Source: Dactylosporangium fulvum
Lineage (GTDB): Bacteria; Actinomycetota; Actinomycetes; Mycobacteriales; Micromonosporaceae
Length of the DNA: 64,000 bases
Assembly (NCBI RefSeq): GCF_025137375.1
Contig: NZ_CP073720.1
Coordinates: 5,170,501-5,234,500, forward strand
Direction: 5' to 3'
Shown piece by piece: positions 17,333-26,295 of this stretch. Position 1 is the stretch's first letter; every line of letters starts with the position of its first letter. The translations under genes and the position numbers were made by a program. Below the pieces are notes generated by a model. That model was not told the origin of the DNA. It searched no databases and saw only the letters and a program-made list of their open reading frames with translations.

Positions 17333-17836
17333 ATGTCCGAGCCGTACGTCGGCGAGATCCGGATGATGGCGTTCGGGTTCCCGCCGCGGCACTGGGCACT
17401 GTGCGACGGCCAGCTGCTGCCGATCACGCAGAACGTCGCGCTGTTCTCGATCCTGGGCACCACCTACGGCGGCAACGGCCAGACCACCTTCGCCCTGCCC
17501 GATCTGCGCGGGCGCCGGCCGGTCCACGTCGGGACGGCCTACAACCTCGGCCAGACCGGCGGCGCGGAGACCCACACGCTGGGCCTCGCGGAGCTGCCCG
17601 TGCACACGCACGTGCCCCGGGCGACGGCGACCGGCGGGCAGCACACACCCACCGGCGCTGTCTGGGCGCCGATGCCGGGCGGCTACGCCCCGACTCCCGA
17701 CACGCACATGGCGGCGGAGTCCGTCGCCGTCGTGGGCAACGGGCAGTCGCACGAGAACATGCCGCCCTTCCTCACGGTCAACTTCGTGATCGCGCTGCAG
17801 GGCATCTTCCCGTCCCGGCCTCAGGAGTCCCCATGA
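17333..17836 (+). CDS. Phage tail-collar domain protein, paralogue 2
   Basis: A 167-residue tail-collar protein with a near-identical framework to its neighbours: YVGEIRMMAFGFPPRHWALC, GTTYGGNGQTTFALPDLRGR, LPVHTH, and the terminal block PPFLTVNFVIALQGIFPSR. It starts 10 bases after paralogue 1 behind GGAGCGGC. The stop overlaps the next gene as ATGA. There is no other phage morphogenesis gene nearby, so this is not a prophage. Confidence 0.92.
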   Translation: MSEPYVGEIRMMAFGFPPRHWALCDGQLLPITQNVALFSILGTTYGGNGQTTFALPDLRGRRPVHVGTAYNLGQTGGAETHTLGLAELPVHTHVPRATATGGQHTPTGAVWAPMPGGYAPTPDTHMAAESVAVVGNGQSHENMPPFLTVNFVIALQGIFPSRPQESP

Positions 17837-18363
17837 CCGAGCCGTACATCGGCGAGATCCGCATCTTCGCGGGGAACTTCGCGCCGAACTCCTGGGCGCT
17901 GTGCGACGGCCAGGTGCTGCCCATCGTGCAGAACACCGCGCTGTTCTCGATCATCGGTACCGCGTTCGGCGGCGACGGCCAGACCACGTTCGCCCTGCCG
18001 GACCTGCGCGGCGCCGCCCCGGTCGCAGCCGGGCAGGGTCCCGGGCTCGGCCCGTACACCGCCGGGCAGCGCGGCGGCTCGGCGAGCGCCACCCTGACCG
18101 TCGCCGAACTGCCGCCGCACACCCATACCGCGACCGGCGCGCCGGTGCGCGGCGACCGCAACAGCCCGGCGGCGGCGTCGTGGGCGGAGGCCGGCCTCGG
18201 CCGCGTCGACGACCGCGACTACGGGAGCGCGCCCGACAGCACCACGATGCACCCGGCGGCACTCACCCCGGCCGGCAACGGCCAGCCGCACAACAACCTG
18301 CCGCCGTACCTCGTGGTGAACTTCATCATCGCGCTGAGCGGCATCTTCCCGCAGCGGCCGTGA
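17833..18363 (+). CDS. Phage tail-collar domain protein, paralogue 3
   Basis: A 176-residue tail-collar protein: YIGEIRIFAGNFAPNSWALC, GTAFGGDGQTTFALPDLRGA, LPPHTHTATGAP and the end PPYLVVNFIIALSGIFPQRP. The variable middle (about 105-145) differs from the other two copies, as expected if three related subunits form a mixed fibre or collar. It is the last gene of the five-gene operon; no terminator hairpin is obvious downstream. Confidence 0.92.
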   Translation: MTEPYIGEIRIFAGNFAPNSWALCDGQVLPIVQNTALFSIIGTAFGGDGQTTFALPDLRGAAPVAAGQGPGLGPYTAGQRGGSASATLTVAELPPHTHTATGAPVRGDRNSPAAASWAEAGLGRVDDRDYGSAPDSTTMHPAALTPAGNGQPHNNLPPYLVVNFIIALSGIFPQRP

Positions 18364-18548
18364 CCGCGCCCGCCGTGGCCGGGTCGCGTCATGCGGTGGG
18401 GTCGGTCGCACCGCCGGCCGGCGCGTGGGTGGACGTCCGCGTCGGCCGCACCTCACGTCACGTCGTCCAGCTGTGGTGCGGACGGCCATGAGGCCGTAGA
18501 GGCACCGGGCGTACGCTTGGGCGGAGCTCGAGTGCTGGGATCACACAT

Positions 18549-20516
18549 GTGCCTCGAAGGCCGAGCAACCGCTTCTTCCGGTCGGACGACCGGCATCACG
18601 TTGGGATGTCGTCAGTTTCGGCACGCCGCAACCTGCTGGAGATCCTGCTGCCGGTGACGCCGCCGCCCGTGGGGCTCGGGCTCCTGCTCGCCGCGGTGCT
18701 GATCGTCGCCGAGACCCTGGTGCTGTTCGCCATCGACGGCTCCTCCCCGGGCGGTGCGCGGGGAGCGCTCTACCTGGTCGGTGTCCTGGTCGTGGCGAGC
18801 GTGTGGGGGCGTGTGCCCGGCATCGCCACCGCGGCCGTCAGCACGGTCGCCTTCAACTACTTCCACGTCGCGCCGACCGGGCGCCTGAGCCTTACGCCGG
18901 AGGGCGACCTGCAGGAGCTGGCCGCCTTCATGGTCACGGCGCTCCTTGTCAGCGGCCTCGCCGACCTCGCCCGCTCCCGGACCGTCGAGGCGTTGCGCCG
19001 GGAGGCCGAGTCCGACCTCGCTGCCGAGCTGGCCCGGCTCGCGCTCAGCAGCGAGGACCTGCGGTCCGCGCTGGAGGTCACGGCGCAGCGCCTGGCGAGG
19101 TGGTTCGACCTGCCGCGCGCCTCGATCGACCTCGACGACACCGCCGGTGACGATCGAGATGTCGCCCTGCCGCTCTGCGACGGACCCACCTGCCTGGGCA
19201 CATTGAGGATCCCGGCCGACACCCCCGCCGCGGTGCTGGAACGCATCCGGGACCGGCTCGTGCCGCCCCTGGCGGCCGTCCTCCGCACGGCCCGGGACCG
19301 TCAGACGATCATCAGCTCGCTCAGGGCGAGCCAGCAGGAGTCCGCGTCGCTCCTGGCGGAGCAGGCCGCCCTGCGGCGGGTGGCGACACTGGTCGCCTGC
19401 GGCACCGCGCCGGCGGAGGTGTTCGCCGCGGTCGCGGCCGAGCTCCACCGGCTCTTCGCCGGGTTCAGCACGGCGCTGATCCGGTACGAGACCGACGGCA
19501 CCGTCACCTCGGTGGCCGGGCTGGACGAGTCCGGCAGCGCGCGGCTCCCCGTGGCGAACGCCCCGATCGACGGGGACAACGTGTCCAGTGCGATCCTGCG
19601 CACGGGTAACGCATCGCGGATCGACAGCTACGAGACCGCCACCGGCCCCATCGCCGAGTACATGCGCCGGATGGGCATCCGCTCGGGGGTCGGCGTGCCC
19701 GTCCTGGTCGAGGGCAGCATCTGGGGCGTGGCCCTCGTCATGTCGTCGAAGGCGGATCCGATCCCGGCCGATGCCGAGGAACGCCTGCGGGCCTTCACCG
19801 AACTCATCGCCACCGCGATCGCCAACGCCGATAGCCGGGCCCAGCTCGTCGCGTCCCGTGCCCGTGTGGTCACCGCGGCCGACGAGGCCCGGCGCAGGAT
19901 CGAACGGGACCTGCACGACGGCGCGCAGCAGCGGATCGTCTCGCTGGCTCTCGAACTGCGCATGGCCGCGGAGTCGGTCCCGGCCGAGCAGTCGGCGGTC
20001 AGGCAGCTGCTGTCGCACAGTGTGCAGGGCCTGACCGAGGTCCACGAGGGCCTCCGCGATCTCGCCCGCGGGATCCATCCGGTGCAGCTGTCGCAGGGTG
20101 GCATCTGTCCCGTGCTCAGGACGCTCGCGCGCCGCAGCACCGTGCCGGTCGAGCTCGACCTGCACATCGGGCGCAGCCTTCCCGAGCGGGTGGAGGTGGC
20201 CGTGTACTTCGTCGTGTCGGAGGCGCTGACCAACGCCGCGAAGCACTCCCAGGCCTCGGTGGTGCACGTCACGGTGGAGACGGACACGTCGGCGATCCGG
20301 CTGTCCGTCCACGACGACGGTACCGGTGGCGCCGACGTGAGCGAGGGCACGGGGCTCATGGGCCTCCGCGACCGGGTCGAGGCACTCGGTGGCCGTCTGA
20401 ACATCGTCAGCCCGCCCGGGCAGGGAACCACGCTGACGGCCGAGATCCCCATCGACGACGTCGACATGGCCGACCTCGTCCCGCCCGGGGCCGAGCGGCG
20501 CAGGAAGTCCGTCTGA
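18549..20516 (+). CDS. Orphan sensor histidine kinase, DUF4118-GAF-HisKA_3
   Basis: A 655-residue NarL-group kinase. Residues about 35-140 are a four-helix KdpD-like DUF4118 membrane domain (AAVLIVAETLVLFAIDGSSP, FNYFHVAPTGRLSLT), followed by a helical linker, a GAF domain (about 270-430) and the dimerisation motif ARRRIERDLHDGAQQR with phospho-acceptor H456. The ATP-binding domain has N-box SEALTNAAKHS and G-box GTGLMGLRDRV. No response regulator is adjacent, so its partner is elsewhere. The start may be the GTG at 18549 or the ATG at 18606; neither has a strong ribosome site. Confidence 0.88.
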   Translation: MPRRPSNRFFRSDDRHHVGMSSVSARRNLLEILLPVTPPPVGLGLLLAAVLIVAETLVLFAIDGSSPGGARGALYLVGVLVVASVWGRVPGIATAAVSTVAFNYFHVAPTGRLSLTPEGDLQELAAFMVTALLVSGLADLARSRTVEALRREAESDLAAELARLALSSEDLRSALEVTAQRLARWFDLPRASIDLDDTAGDDRDVALPLCDGPTCLGTLRIPADTPAAVLERIRDRLVPPLAAVLRTARDRQTIISSLRASQQESASLLAEQAALRRVATLVACGTAPAEVFAAVAAELHRLFAGFSTALIRYETDGTVTSVAGLDESGSARLPVANAPIDGDNVSSAILRTGNASRIDSYETATGPIAEYMRRMGIRSGVGVPVLVEGSIWGVALVMSSKADPIPADAEERLRAFTELIATAIANADSRAQLVASRARVVTAADEARRRIERDLHDGAQQRIVSLALELRMAAESVPAEQSAVRQLLSHSVQGLTEVHEGLRDLARGIHPVQLSQGGICPVLRTLARRSTVPVELDLHIGRSLPERVEVAVYFVVSEALTNAAKHSQASVVHVTVETDTSAIRLSVHDDGTGGADVSEGTGLMGLRDRVEALGGRLNIVSPPGQGTTLTAEIPIDDVDMADLVPPGAERRRKSV

Positions 20517-20657
20517 CGCCATGCCCGTGCCGGGCCTGGTGGGGCTCCCGCGCCGCGATTCAGCGCTCCCGGCGATCGGGTGCATCGGTTCCTGCTGTTG
20601 GACAGCGGGATCCGGGTCCAGCAGACTCCGGGTTGGATCACGTCGAGGGAGCAGACC

Positions 20658-21681
20658 ATGGAGTACCGCGCCTTGGGCAGCACCGGCACGGTGGTGTCCG
20701 CGCAGTGTCTGGGCACGATGACGTTCGGCAAGGAGAGCAGCGAGGACGTCTCGCATGCCCAGCTCGACCGGTTCGTCGAGCGCGGCGGGAACTTTCATCG
20801 ACACCGCCGACGTGTACTCCCGGGGCGTGTCGGAGGAGATCGTCGGCCGCTGGCTGGCGGCCCGGCCCGGAGCGCGCGACCGGGTCGTCATCGCGACGAA
20901 GGGCCGCTTCCCGATGGGGGACGGGCCCAACGACGCCGGCCTGACCCGCACGCACCTGTCCCGGGCGCTGGAGGCGAGTCTCCGGCGGCTCGGGGTCGAG
21001 ACCGTCGACCTCTACCAGGCGCATGCCTGGGATCCGCTGACCCCGATCGAGGAGACGCTCGGCTTCTTCGACGACGCGGTGCGGGCCGGCAAGATCCGGT
21101 ACGTCGGGGTCAGCAACTTCGTCGGCTGGCAGCTGCAGAAGGCGGCGCTGCTGACGCAGTTGCGCGGGCTCGCGCCGATCGTCACGCTGCAGCCGCAGTA
21201 CAACCTCCTGGTGCGTGACATCGAGTTCGAGCTGGTGGACGTGTGCCGCAACGAGCGGATCGGCATCCTGCCCTGGTCGCCGCTGGCCGGCGGCTGGCTG
21301 ACCGGGAAATATGCCCGTGACCACGCGCCGATCGGCGCGACCCGCCTCGGCGAGGACCCAGGGCGCGGCATGGAGGCGTACGGCCCGCGCAACGCGCAGG
21401 AACGCACCTGGCACATCCTCGACGCGGTGCGCCAGGTCGCCGACGAGCGCGGCGTCTCCATGTCGCAGGTCGCGCTGGCCTGGGTGGCCGCACGCCCCGC
21501 GGTGACGTCGGTGATTCTCGGCGCTCGAACGGTCGAGCAGCTCGACGACAACCTCGGCGCCGCCGACCTGCGCCTGTCCGAGAAGGAGACGGCACTGCTG
21601 ACAGAGGCCAGCACCCCGATCGTGGCCGACTACCCTTACGGCGCCCCGGGTGTGGCCCAGCGCGCCCGCACGCTGCCGTAG
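20658..21681 (+). pseudogene. Aldo/keto reductase broken by a 1-base insertion
   Basis: The ATG at 20658 (behind GGGAGCAG) reads MEYRALGSTGTVVSAQCLGT and SHAQLDRFVERGGNF, then goes out of frame. The adjacent frame continues perfectly with IDTADVYSRG and the rest of the NADPH-dependent aldo/keto reductase family, including the catalytic Lys block VVIATKGRF and the cofactor motif SVILGARTVEQLDDNLG, to the stop at 21681. The family consensus GGNFIDTADVYS is restored by deleting one T from TTT at 20793-20795. It is either a recent frameshift or a sequencing error, since the rest of the gene is undamaged. Confidence 0.88.
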
Positions 21682-21690
21682 CGCCCGGCC

Positions 21691-21978
21691 GTGTCCGTCT
21701 CGTCGATTGTGGTGCCGTCTCCCGTCGAAGCGTTCGGTCGTCTGCTGGACCGGTCGATCGAGCAGATGGCGAGCATCTCGGTGGATGCCCGCGACTTCGA
21801 CGCGCAACGCATCTCCACGGTCGCCGACGTGTGGGACAACAGCCTGTTGCCGTTTGTCCGTGCCGCGACTGCGGGCGTCGCGTGGCACCGCGGCCGCCTT
21901 CGACGGGGTCCGTCTGCTGGGGACTACAACGGCAGGCTCACCGCCGGTGAGGGTCTCGCCGTCGGATCGTCCTCCTGA
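21691..21978 (+). CDS. Doubtful short ORF
   Basis: A 95-codon frame from a GTG 10 bases after the aldo/keto reductase. The first about 60 codons have reasonable codon bias (SPVEAFGRLLDRSIEQMASI); the rest is Arg/Gly-rich. No family is recognised and there is no ribosome site. It may be a remnant of a truncated gene. Confidence 0.2.
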   Translation: MSVSSIVVPSPVEAFGRLLDRSIEQMASISVDARDFDAQRISTVADVWDNSLLPFVRAATAGVAWHRGRLRRGPSAGDYNGRLTAGEGLAVGSSS

Positions 21979-22062
21979 CGTCGATGAGGCCGGCCGTCCA
22001 GCGGCCGGTGCGAGCCCCGTCCGCGCTGCTACCACCGTCAGCCGCAATTCGTGTGGAGCGTG
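21979..22062. other. Short spacer after kinase gene
   Basis: Together with the doubtful frame before it, the whole 21682-22062 stretch contains no confident gene, hairpin or operator. It lies downstream of the sensor kinase gene on the minus strand and of the broken reductase on the plus strand. Confidence 0.4.
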
Positions 22063-23133
22063 TCATCGGAACGTGACCTCGACGTCGAGCCCGCCCTCGG
22101 GTCTGGCCCGCGCGGCCAGGTCGGCGCCGTGCGCGCTCGCGACGGCCCGCACGATCGCCAGACCCAGGCCGTGCCCCTCGCCGTGCCCGAGCCGCCGGCC
22201 GTGCAACCGCTGGAACGGCTCGAACAGCCGGTCGACCTCGCCGGGCGGAACGACCGGGCCGGTGTTGCGGACCGTGAGCCGTGCCCGGCCCTCGACGGCC
22301 GCCGTCGTGACCTCGACCCGCCCGCCCGGCACGTTGTGCCGCAACGCGTTGCCGACCAGGTTGGCCACCAGGCTCCCCACCAGCTGCGGATCACCGGCCG
22401 CGGGCGCCGGTGCGAGATCCACGACCAGCCGGACGTCGGCGACCCGTTGCTCGGCGCTGGTGCCCTGACCGGACTCCAGCACGTCGCCGGCCACGTCGGC
22501 CAGGTCGAACGGCTCGCGCTGCTCGACTCCTCGCTCGCCGACCGCAAGGGTCAGCAGCGCCTCGATCATCCGCTCCTGGGCCGATCCCAGCGCGAGCACC
22601 TCCCGGCAGGCGGCCCGCAGCGACTCGGTGCTCGCGTCCGGGTCGGCCAGGGCGACCTGCAACAGGGCCCGCTCGGCGGTGAGGGGCGTGCGCAGCTCGT
22701 GCGACGCGTTCGCGACGAAGTGCCGCTGCGCCGTGAACGCCGCCTCCAGCCGCTCGAACAGTTCGTCGAGCGTGCTCGCCAGCTCCGCGAACTCACCCCG
22801 GCGATCGGCCGGGCCGAGCCTTCGGTGCAGGTTGCTCGCCGAGATGTCCCGCGCGGTCGCCGTGATCTCCCGCAACGGCTGGAGGAACCGGCCGGCGACC
22901 ACCCAGCCGAGCACGATCGACACGATCAGCAACACGGCCATCGAGACCGACCAGGTGTCGAACGGGAAGGGTGTCGACGTCACCGGCTGCGGCGCGGGCG
23001 CGGGCACGGTCCCCACCGGAGCTGTCTCCTTCAAGCCCATCAGCGGGACGGTGAGCAGCGCGGCACCGGCGACGCAGAACGGACCGGCGTAGAGCAGCAT
23101 GAGCTGCGTGCGCAGGGTCAGGCGGCGGATCAC
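22063..23133 (-). CDS. Two-component sensor histidine kinase
   Basis: A 356-residue EnvZ/CutS-class kinase: helix 1 (about 11-32), a short Pro-rich extracytoplasmic loop, helix 2 (about 60-82), a HAMP linker, a HisKA domain with phospho-acceptor H145 in NASHELRTPL, and a HATPase domain with N-box NLVGNALRHN and G-box GHGLGLAIV. The GTG start overlaps the response-regulator stop (GTGA). The short sensor loop and the adjacent ABC exporter operon suggest it senses membrane-active compounds or the transporter state, as in BceS/VraS-like modules; this is inference from context. Confidence 0.9.
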   Translation of the reverse strand: MIRRLTLRTQLMLLYAGPFCVAGAALLTVPLMGLKETAPVGTVPAPAPQPVTSTPFPFDTWSVSMAVLLIVSIVLGWVVAGRFLQPLREITATARDISASNLHRRLGPADRRGEFAELASTLDELFERLEAAFTAQRHFVANASHELRTPLTAERALLQVALADPDASTESLRAACREVLALGSAQERMIEALLTLAVGERGVEQREPFDLADVAGDVLESGQGTSAEQRVADVRLVVDLAPAPAAGDPQLVGSLVANLVGNALRHNVPGGRVEVTTAAVEGRARLTVRNTGPVVPPGEVDRLFEPFQRLHGRRLGHGEGHGLGLAIVRAVASAHGADLAARARPEGGLDVEVTFR

Positions 23134-23792
23134 GACTCGCCCACCCGGTAGCCGCCCTCACGGACCGTATGGATCACCGGCGGATCGCCGAGCTTGGTCC
23201 GCAGCCGGCGGACAGTCGTCTTCACCGCCGTGGTGAACGGGTCCGCGGCCTCGTCCCACACCCGCTCCAGCAGTTCCTCGGCCGGCACCGGGCGCCCGCC
23301 CGCCGCCAGCAGGCACTCCAGCACCGCGAACTCCTTCGGACTGAGGTCCAGGCGCCGCCCGCCACGCGACGCGACCCGCAGCCCGGTGTCAACGGTCAGG
23401 TCGCCGGACTCCAGCACCGGTGGCACCAGTGCCGCGGGGCGGCGGGCCAGCGCTCTGACCCTGGCCACCAGCTCGGCGAAGTCGAACGGCTTCGGCAGGT
23501 AGTCGTCGGCGCCCAGCCCCAGCCCGTCGACCCGGTCCTTCACGGTGCTCGACGCGGTCAGCATCAGCACCCGGCTGCCCTGCTGCGTGGCGACGATCCG
23601 GCGGCACACGTCGTCGCCGTGCGTGCCCGGCACATCGCGGTCGAGCACGACCACGTCATAGCGGGTGACCGCGAGGTGCTCGAGGGCGTCGTCGCCGTCG
23701 AGCACAACGTCGACCGCCATACCCTCACGCCGCAGCCCGGTCCCGATCGTCCGGGCCAGGATCTCGAAGTCCTCCACCACCAGCACGCGCAT
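23130..23792 (-). CDS. OmpR-family response regulator
   Basis: A 220-residue regulator with receiver domain (MRVLVVEDFE, phospho-acceptor D51 in VVVLDRDVPG, Lys in YLPKPFDF) and a C-terminal winged helix (LDLSPKEFAVLECLLAAGGR, VKTTVRRLRTKLGD). The start at 23792 is used because the receiver fold begins at MRVLVVED; an upstream in-frame extension is not needed. It is transcribed with the kinase and divergent from the ABC operon 86 bases away, which is its most likely target. Confidence 0.93.
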   Translation of the reverse strand: MRVLVVEDFEILARTIGTGLRREGMAVDVVLDGDDALEHLAVTRYDVVVLDRDVPGTHGDDVCRRIVATQQGSRVLMLTASSTVKDRVDGLGLGADDYLPKPFDFAELVARVRALARRPAALVPPVLESGDLTVDTGLRVASRGGRRLDLSPKEFAVLECLLAAGGRPVPAEELLERVWDEAADPFTTAVKTTVRRLRTKLGDPPVIHTVREGGYRVGES

Positions 23793-23878
23793 GCCCCAAC
23801 GATGCCAGGCCGCCGGTGACAGCCAGGTGTCATCCGCCGGCACCGTGCTGACACCGCCGCCCGCGTAGAACCGGACCC

Positions 23879-24787
23879 ATGATTTCCGTGAACGGACTCC
23901 GGAAGCGGTTCGGCGCGACGACCGCCCTCGACGGGATGACCTTCACCGTCCGGCCAGGGCAGGTGACCGGATTCGTCGGCCCCAACGGTGCCGGCAAGTC
24001 CACCACCATGCGGATCGTGCTCGGCCTCGACGCCGCCGACGCAGGTGAGGCCCTGGTCGGCGGAAGGCCGTACCGCACACTCAGTGACCCGCTGCGACAC
24101 CTCGGCTCACTCCTCGATGCCGCCGCTCTGCAGCCCGGCCGCACCGCCCGCAACCACCTCCTGTGGCTCGCGCACTCCCAGGGCCTCGGCGCGCGCCGCG
24201 TCGACGAGGTCCTCACTCAGGCCGGCCTGAGCGCCGCCGCCCGGCGCCGTGCCGGCGGGTTCTCGCTCGGCATGCGGCAGCGGCTCGGGATCGCCGCCGC
24301 ACTGCTCGGCGATCCGCCGGCGCTCATGCTCGACGAGCCGTTCAACGGCATGGACCCCGAGGGCATCATCTGGATGCGCCGCTTCCTGCGGGCCCTCGCC
24401 GCCGAGGGCCGCGCCGTCCTGGTCTCCAGTCACCTCATGAGCGAGCTGCAGGACACCGCGGATCATGTCGTCGTGGCCGGGCGCGGGCGCGTCATCGCCG
24501 ACGCGAGCGTCGCCGAGCTGCTGGCGGCCGCGTCGGACGGCCGGATCACGCTGCGTTCCTCGTCGGCGGGCGCCGCGGCGGTGCTGACCGAGGCCGGTGC
24601 ATCGGTCACGCCCGGCACCGACGGCACGCTGACCGTCAGCGGCCTGCCCGCCGAGACGGTCGTCGCCGTGCTCAACCGGCACCAGGTGCCGTTCTCCGAG
24701 GTGACCGCGTACCGCGCGTCGCTGGAGGACGCATACCTGGAGCTCACCCGCGACGCCGTCGACTACCGCGCGGAGGAGGTCCGATGA
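23879..24787 (+). CDS. ABC exporter ATP-binding protein
   Basis: A 302-residue single ATPase domain of the DrrA/BcrA-type exporter group: Walker A GPNGAGKST (34-42), a signature motif weakened to FSLGMRQRLG, Walker B LMLDEPFNGMDPEG and H-loop VLVSSHLMSEL. The C-terminal about 80 residues form the accessory domain common in antibiotic-resistance ATPases. It overlaps the first permease gene by ATGA, so the three proteins are made together. It is probably controlled by the divergent two-component system. Confidence 0.93.
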   Translation: MISVNGLRKRFGATTALDGMTFTVRPGQVTGFVGPNGAGKSTTMRIVLGLDAADAGEALVGGRPYRTLSDPLRHLGSLLDAAALQPGRTARNHLLWLAHSQGLGARRVDEVLTQAGLSAAARRRAGGFSLGMRQRLGIAAALLGDPPALMLDEPFNGMDPEGIIWMRRFLRALAAEGRAVLVSSHLMSELQDTADHVVVAGRGRVIADASVAELLAAASDGRITLRSSSAGAAAVLTEAGASVTPGTDGTLTVSGLPAETVVAVLNRHQVPFSEVTAYRASLEDAYLELTRDAVDYRAEEVR

Positions 24788-26295
24788 CCGGGTTCTGGAG
24801 ATGCCTGCGGTCCGAGTGGACCAAGTTCCGGACCGTCCGCGGCTGGGTCGCCGCGGCCGTCGCCGCCGCCGGTGTCGTCGTGGCGCTCGGGCTCCTACCG
24901 GGCCTGCAGGGCTCGTGCGGGCGCAACGGCCCAGGGTCGGAGTGCGTGCTGCCGGTCGGGCCCGGCGGCGAAGAGGTCAGCGACAGCTTCACGTTCGTGC
25001 ACCGGCCGCTCACCGGCGACGGCAGCATCACCGTGCGGGTCGCGGCGCTCACCGGCCGGCTGCCGGGCAGCGAGCCGGACCGGTCGCGGCCGGGCGTCGT
25101 GCCGTGGGCCAAGGCCGGTCTCATCGTCAAGGACGGCACCGGGCAGGGCTCCAGTTACGCGGCGGTGATGGTCACCGGCGGCCACGGTGTGCGGCTGCAG
25201 CACGACTACGTCCACGACCGCGCCGGGAGACCGGGCGGTGTCACCGCCGACGCTCCCCGCTGGCTGCGCCTCACCCGAGCCGGCGCCACCGTCACCGCCG
25301 CCGAGTCCGCGGACGGGACCACGTGGACCGCGGTCGGCAGCGTCCGCCTCGCCGGGCTGCCGGCGACCGTGGAGGCCGGGCTGTTCGTGACCTCGCCGCA
25401 GTACACGGAGGCGGTCGACGACGGGTTGCTGTCCGGCGCCATGGGCGGGCCCAGCGAGGCGACCGGCACCTTCGACCACGTCGGTCTGGCCGGCGGCTGG
25501 TCCGGGACGGCGTGGCGGGACGACCGCATCGGCGGGCCGGGCAACGGCCCGGCGGCGGACGGCGAAGGCGTCACGCACAACGGCGACGTGGTCCAGGTGA
25601 CCGGCTCCGGCGACATCGCACCGGCAGTGCCCGGCGCGGGCGGCATCGGCGCGACGGTCACGCAGACGCTCGTCGGCACGTTCGGCGGCCTCATCGTCGT
25701 GGTCGTCCTCGGCGCCGTGTTCGTCACCGCGGAGTATCGTCGCGGGCTCATCAGGACGACGTTCTCGGCGGCGCCGAGCCGGCTGCGGGTCCTGGCCGCG
25801 AAGGCTGCCGTCGTCGGCGTCGTCACGTTTTTCAGCGGGCTTGCCGCCGCGGCCGTCGTGGTCTCCATCGGCCAGCGCGTGCTGCGCGCCAACGGCGTCC
25901 ACGTCCACCCGGCGTCGACGGCGACCGAGCTGCGGGTCGTGGCCGGCACCGCCGCGCTGCTCGCCGTGGCCGCGGTCCTGGCGCTCGGACTCGGCGCGCT
26001 GCTGCGCCGCGGCGTCATCGCCGTCACCACGGCCGTTGTTGTCATCGTCATGCCGTATGTGCTCGCCATGACCGTCCTGCCCGCCGACGCCGCGCGGTGG
26101 CTGCTGCGGGTCAGCCCGGCTGCGGCGTTCGCGCTCCAGCAGGCGGCGCCCGAGTATCCGCAGGTGGCGAACCTCTACACGCCCGCCGACGGATACTTCC
26201 CGCTCGCGCCGTGGGCCGGGTTCGCCGTCCTCGCCGGATGGGCCGTGCTCGCGCTCACCGCGGCGGCGGTCATGCTGCGCCGGAGGAACGCATGA
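24784..26295 (+). CDS. ABC permease with large extracellular insert
   Basis: A 503-residue membrane subunit. It begins like ABC-2 permeases (LRSEWTKFRTVRG, helix 1 about 17-37). Between helix 1 and helix 2 lies an unusual insert of about 230 residues (about 45-275) that is beta-rich and reads like a DUF1349/concanavalin-like lectin fold (DSFTFVHRPLTGDGSITVRV, WAKAGLIVKDG, WLRLTRAGATVTAAESADGT). The remaining five helices (about 285-500) are typical. The insert faces outside and could sense or bind the exported compound or a cell-wall glycan. The gene is coupled on both sides by ATGA overlaps. Confidence 0.85.
   Translation: MTGFWRCLRSEWTKFRTVRGWVAAAVAAAGVVVALGLLPGLQGSCGRNGPGSECVLPVGPGGEEVSDSFTFVHRPLTGDGSITVRVAALTGRLPGSEPDRSRPGVVPWAKAGLIVKDGTGQGSSYAAVMVTGGHGVRLQHDYVHDRAGRPGGVTADAPRWLRLTRAGATVTAAESADGTTWTAVGSVRLAGLPATVEAGLFVTSPQYTEAVDDGLLSGAMGGPSEATGTFDHVGLAGGWSGTAWRDDRIGGPGNGPAADGEGVTHNGDVVQVTGSGDIAPAVPGAGGIGATVTQTLVGTFGGLIVVVVLGAVFVTAEYRRGLIRTTFSAAPSRLRVLAAKAAVVGVVTFFSGLAAAAVVVSIGQRVLRANGVHVHPASTATELRVVAGTAALLAVAAVLALGLGALLRRGVIAVTTAVVVIVMPYVLAMTVLPADAARWLLRVSPAAAFALQQAAPEYPQVANLYTPADGYFPLAPWAGFAVLAGWAVLALTAAAVMLRRRNA

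Noticed and set aside
16805..18363. Tail-collar genes as evidence of a prophage
   Set aside because: No integrase, capsid, terminase, portal or tail-tube gene is nearby, and the GNAT/DUF6916 context matches a cellular operon.
20793..20795. Programmed frameshifting in the aldo/keto reductase
   Set aside because: The TTT run is too short and no stimulatory structure or conserved shift site is known in this family; a mutation or sequencing error is simpler.
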